Assembly (NCBI GenBank): GCA_002224055.1
Contig: AZLU01000387.1
Location: 1 to 22,453 of the forward strand
DNA length: 22,453 nucleotides
Source: Pezizomycotina sp. ARF18
Lineage: Eukaryota; Ascomycota
Reading direction: 5' to 3'
The notes beneath the pieces are model-generated. The model was not told the origin of the DNA. It did no database searches and saw only the letters and a program-made list of their open reading frames with translations. Position 1 is the first letter of the stretch; each line of letters opens with the position of its first letter. The translations under genes and the position numbers were made by a program. Below are positions 20,565 through 22,453 of this stretch, in pieces.

Positions 20565-22453
20565 GTAAGGATACCAGAGAGGAACCTGGAGATTACCCGC
20601 GAAGAAAATCCTCCTATTAGAAGGGTGGGGAGAAAGAAAGAAAGCAAGAAAAAAAAAGAAAAAAAAAAAAAAGGGGGGGGAAGGGGAGAGAGAGAGAAAA
20701 GACAGGAGTGGTAATCGGCGAATTTTGTTAAGTTGGCAAGCGGTTACACTGTCAATTATCATGATAATATCGACGGCAAGCGCGTGTGAAACAATTACCA
20801 GTTTATCTCTTCTTCTTCTTCTTCTTCTTCTTCTTCTTCTCATTTCTTTAGTTTCTTCTCTTATGGTGTGTCAGTTATACCCGCATGCCATCACTGTCAT
20901 CAGCCAGTTCCGTTGTCGGTGTCGCTTCAATTTATCTAGAGCCTTTTCCTCAAGGCTTTGTGATATCGGCCTGTGAATCCTCCCAGTGTTTATTCGTGCT
21001 CGGAGACGGTGACTATTTTTTCTTTCTTTTTTCTCGAGGCCATTAATGGAGAAAAGAGGAGAAAAAGGAACTTGTAGACTCAGTTATACGATTTGCAATG
21101 GTTCCTTCATGAAAAAAGTACCTGCAGGTGTACATTCGTCCTTAAAAGAAATAAATAAATAAACCGATTAAATAAAATAAAAAGTCGATTTTGTTTTATT
21201 TTATTTTATATCCGCGCTTAGCTCAACCCAGTAAACTACTCTCGGAACAGCCGCCTATAAGAAATAAAAAGGAAGAAACCCCTATTTTGTTTCCGCCCCG
21301 GATGAGTGTTCCTGTCAATCACCAATCGATCAATAATTCTTTCGTTCTTCTTTCTTCCTTCCTTCCTTTCTTTCTTTCTTTCTTTCTTTTTTCTTTCTTC
21401 TCTATTTTCCTTCTCAAGAGAACGTAATTGAAAAAAAAAAAAAAAAGGGTAAAATGAAATCTTTTCAAGGAGGAAATATTTCCTATTCTTAGTTATTTCT
21501 ACAATGAGGCCGCGAGGTGACAGATTAAGGAAGCAGCCATCTATGAATATTTTCTTTTCGACTAGATTTTGAACGTTTAAAGGTTATCTATAGGGTAGGT
21601 GATTGAGCTATTGCTCCCTTCTCCGCGTTGCGCCTTTTACCATATAGTATCGTATTTCTCCATATCGATAGGAATACTTCTGCAGGTGTACTGTGTATGT
21701 TCTTACTCCATTTGCCGCCACCGACGTACAACAGTGAACGGTTTTTTTTTTTTTTTTTTTTTTTTTCAGAATTCCTCAAGTTAATAAAAAAAAAAAAAAA
21801 GAGGATGTATATTAATTACATCGCAATCTAAAGCCACGGTATATTAAGAATCAGTCCATCACTATATCTCACAGGCAAATTTTATATCCGGTGGATTTGG
21901 CTTTTCTTTGCGATATAAAGTGGGTCCGCGGTGCATGTCAGCCTGTAATAAATGTATACTTATTATTATGATATCATCCTTATGATTATTTTCTCGGTGA
22001 ATTGGGTGATATCCACTTTCGATACTGATTTTTATGTTAATTTTTTATTTGATCGAATATATAATCAATATACATTGCTGTTATAACATCTTTAACCTGG
22101 TTTTCGGTAAAATATTATACCCACATTATCCTTGGTAATTGCAGACAGTTTCTTTCCTTTTTTTTTCTTTCTCTCTCTCTCTTCCATACTATATACATTC
22201 ACTTCTTTTATTTTCTTTTGAATACAAGCGGTAACGTGAGTGTACCCGTAGTATCCCGCTGTTATAACCTCCTGTCCCGCTTTGCGCTATGTAGAAAGAA
22301 AAAAAAAATGTTTTTTAAAGACTATCAGCAAAGCCGACAGCGTGCGGGCCGCAGAGGAAGAGGAGAGAGACGAAGACAAGAGAGCACCTAGTATTAGCAG
22401 TGGCATTAAAATCTATTTCAATTTAGTAATGGATATCTAAAAAAAAAAAAAAA
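20565..22453. other. Low-complexity region to the end of the window
   Basis: Holds a purine run (about 20630-20700), (TTC)n at 20811-20839, a TTTC repeat near 21365-21390, A and T runs (21430-21446, 21742-21766, 21787-21800) and an AT inverted repeat at about 21169-21205. The window ends in an A run. No gene is supported. The 20725-20976 open frame owes its leucine run to the (TTC)n tract. Confidence 0.55.
21169..21205. repeat. 13-bp AT-rich inverted repeat
   Basis: AAATAAAATAAAA on the left is complementary to TTTTATTTTATTT on the right across a spacer of about 11 nt. Similar in kind to the inverted repeat at 9263-9313. Confidence 0.7.

Noticed and set aside
20725-20976. Apparent secreted peptide with a leucine run
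   Set aside because: The hydrophobic run is a translated (TTC)n microsatellite, and no conserved sequence follows.
1-22453. CRISPR array, insertion sequence, transposase, viral or toxin gene
   Set aside because: No spaced direct repeats, transposase motifs or viral proteins were seen, and the DNA is clearly eukaryotic.

Overview
The window looks like nuclear DNA of a filamentous ascomycete fungus (Pezizomycotina). It carries four intron-bearing housekeeping genes of clearly fungal type. Introns are short (about 80 to 230 nt), begin GTAAG, GTATG or a close variant, often contain a CTAAC or CTGAC branch site, and end in AG. Intergenic DNA is AT-rich and full of poly-A/T runs, (ATT)n, (TTC)n and polypyrimidine tracts. 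I would not place it below subphylum. A pezizomycete-like genome is possible, but that is a guess.

Layout: a LAMMER (CLK/Lkh1-type) dual-specificity kinase lies on + at 1976-4658. A convergent spacer of about 1.9 kb (4659-6550) separates it from the gamma subunit of translation factor eIF2B (GCD1/EIF2B3 type) on - at 8879-6551. A divergent promoter region (8880-10402) follows, then phosphatidylinositol synthase (PIS1 type) on + at 10403-11386. After another spacer (11387-13432) comes the SAGA subunit Spt20 on + at 13433-16565. From 16566 to 22453 I find no convincing gene, only low-complexity DNA and one candidate exon with a strong branch site (20507-20564). The four genes do not form a pathway: they cover kinase signalling, translation initiation, phospholipid synthesis and transcriptional co-activation.

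The main anomaly is that all four genes have broken reading frames while their conserved motifs stay intact. Reading across the breaks gives family-typical protein. Most of the breaks that can be localised are explained by one base missing from or added to a short homopolymer (for example CC for CCC, or A7 for A8). This is most simply explained by uncorrected indel errors in a long-read assembly, not by four pseudogenes. Any automatic gene call here will be fragmented, and exact protein sequences should not be trusted.

I did not find a new defence, mobile or biosynthetic system. The points worth a second look are the frame breaks, a LAMMER motif variant, a long acidic tail on eIF2B gamma, Ala-Gln repeat blocks in Spt20, a 21-nt microexon, several AT-rich inverted repeats, and the candidate exon near 20.5 kb.
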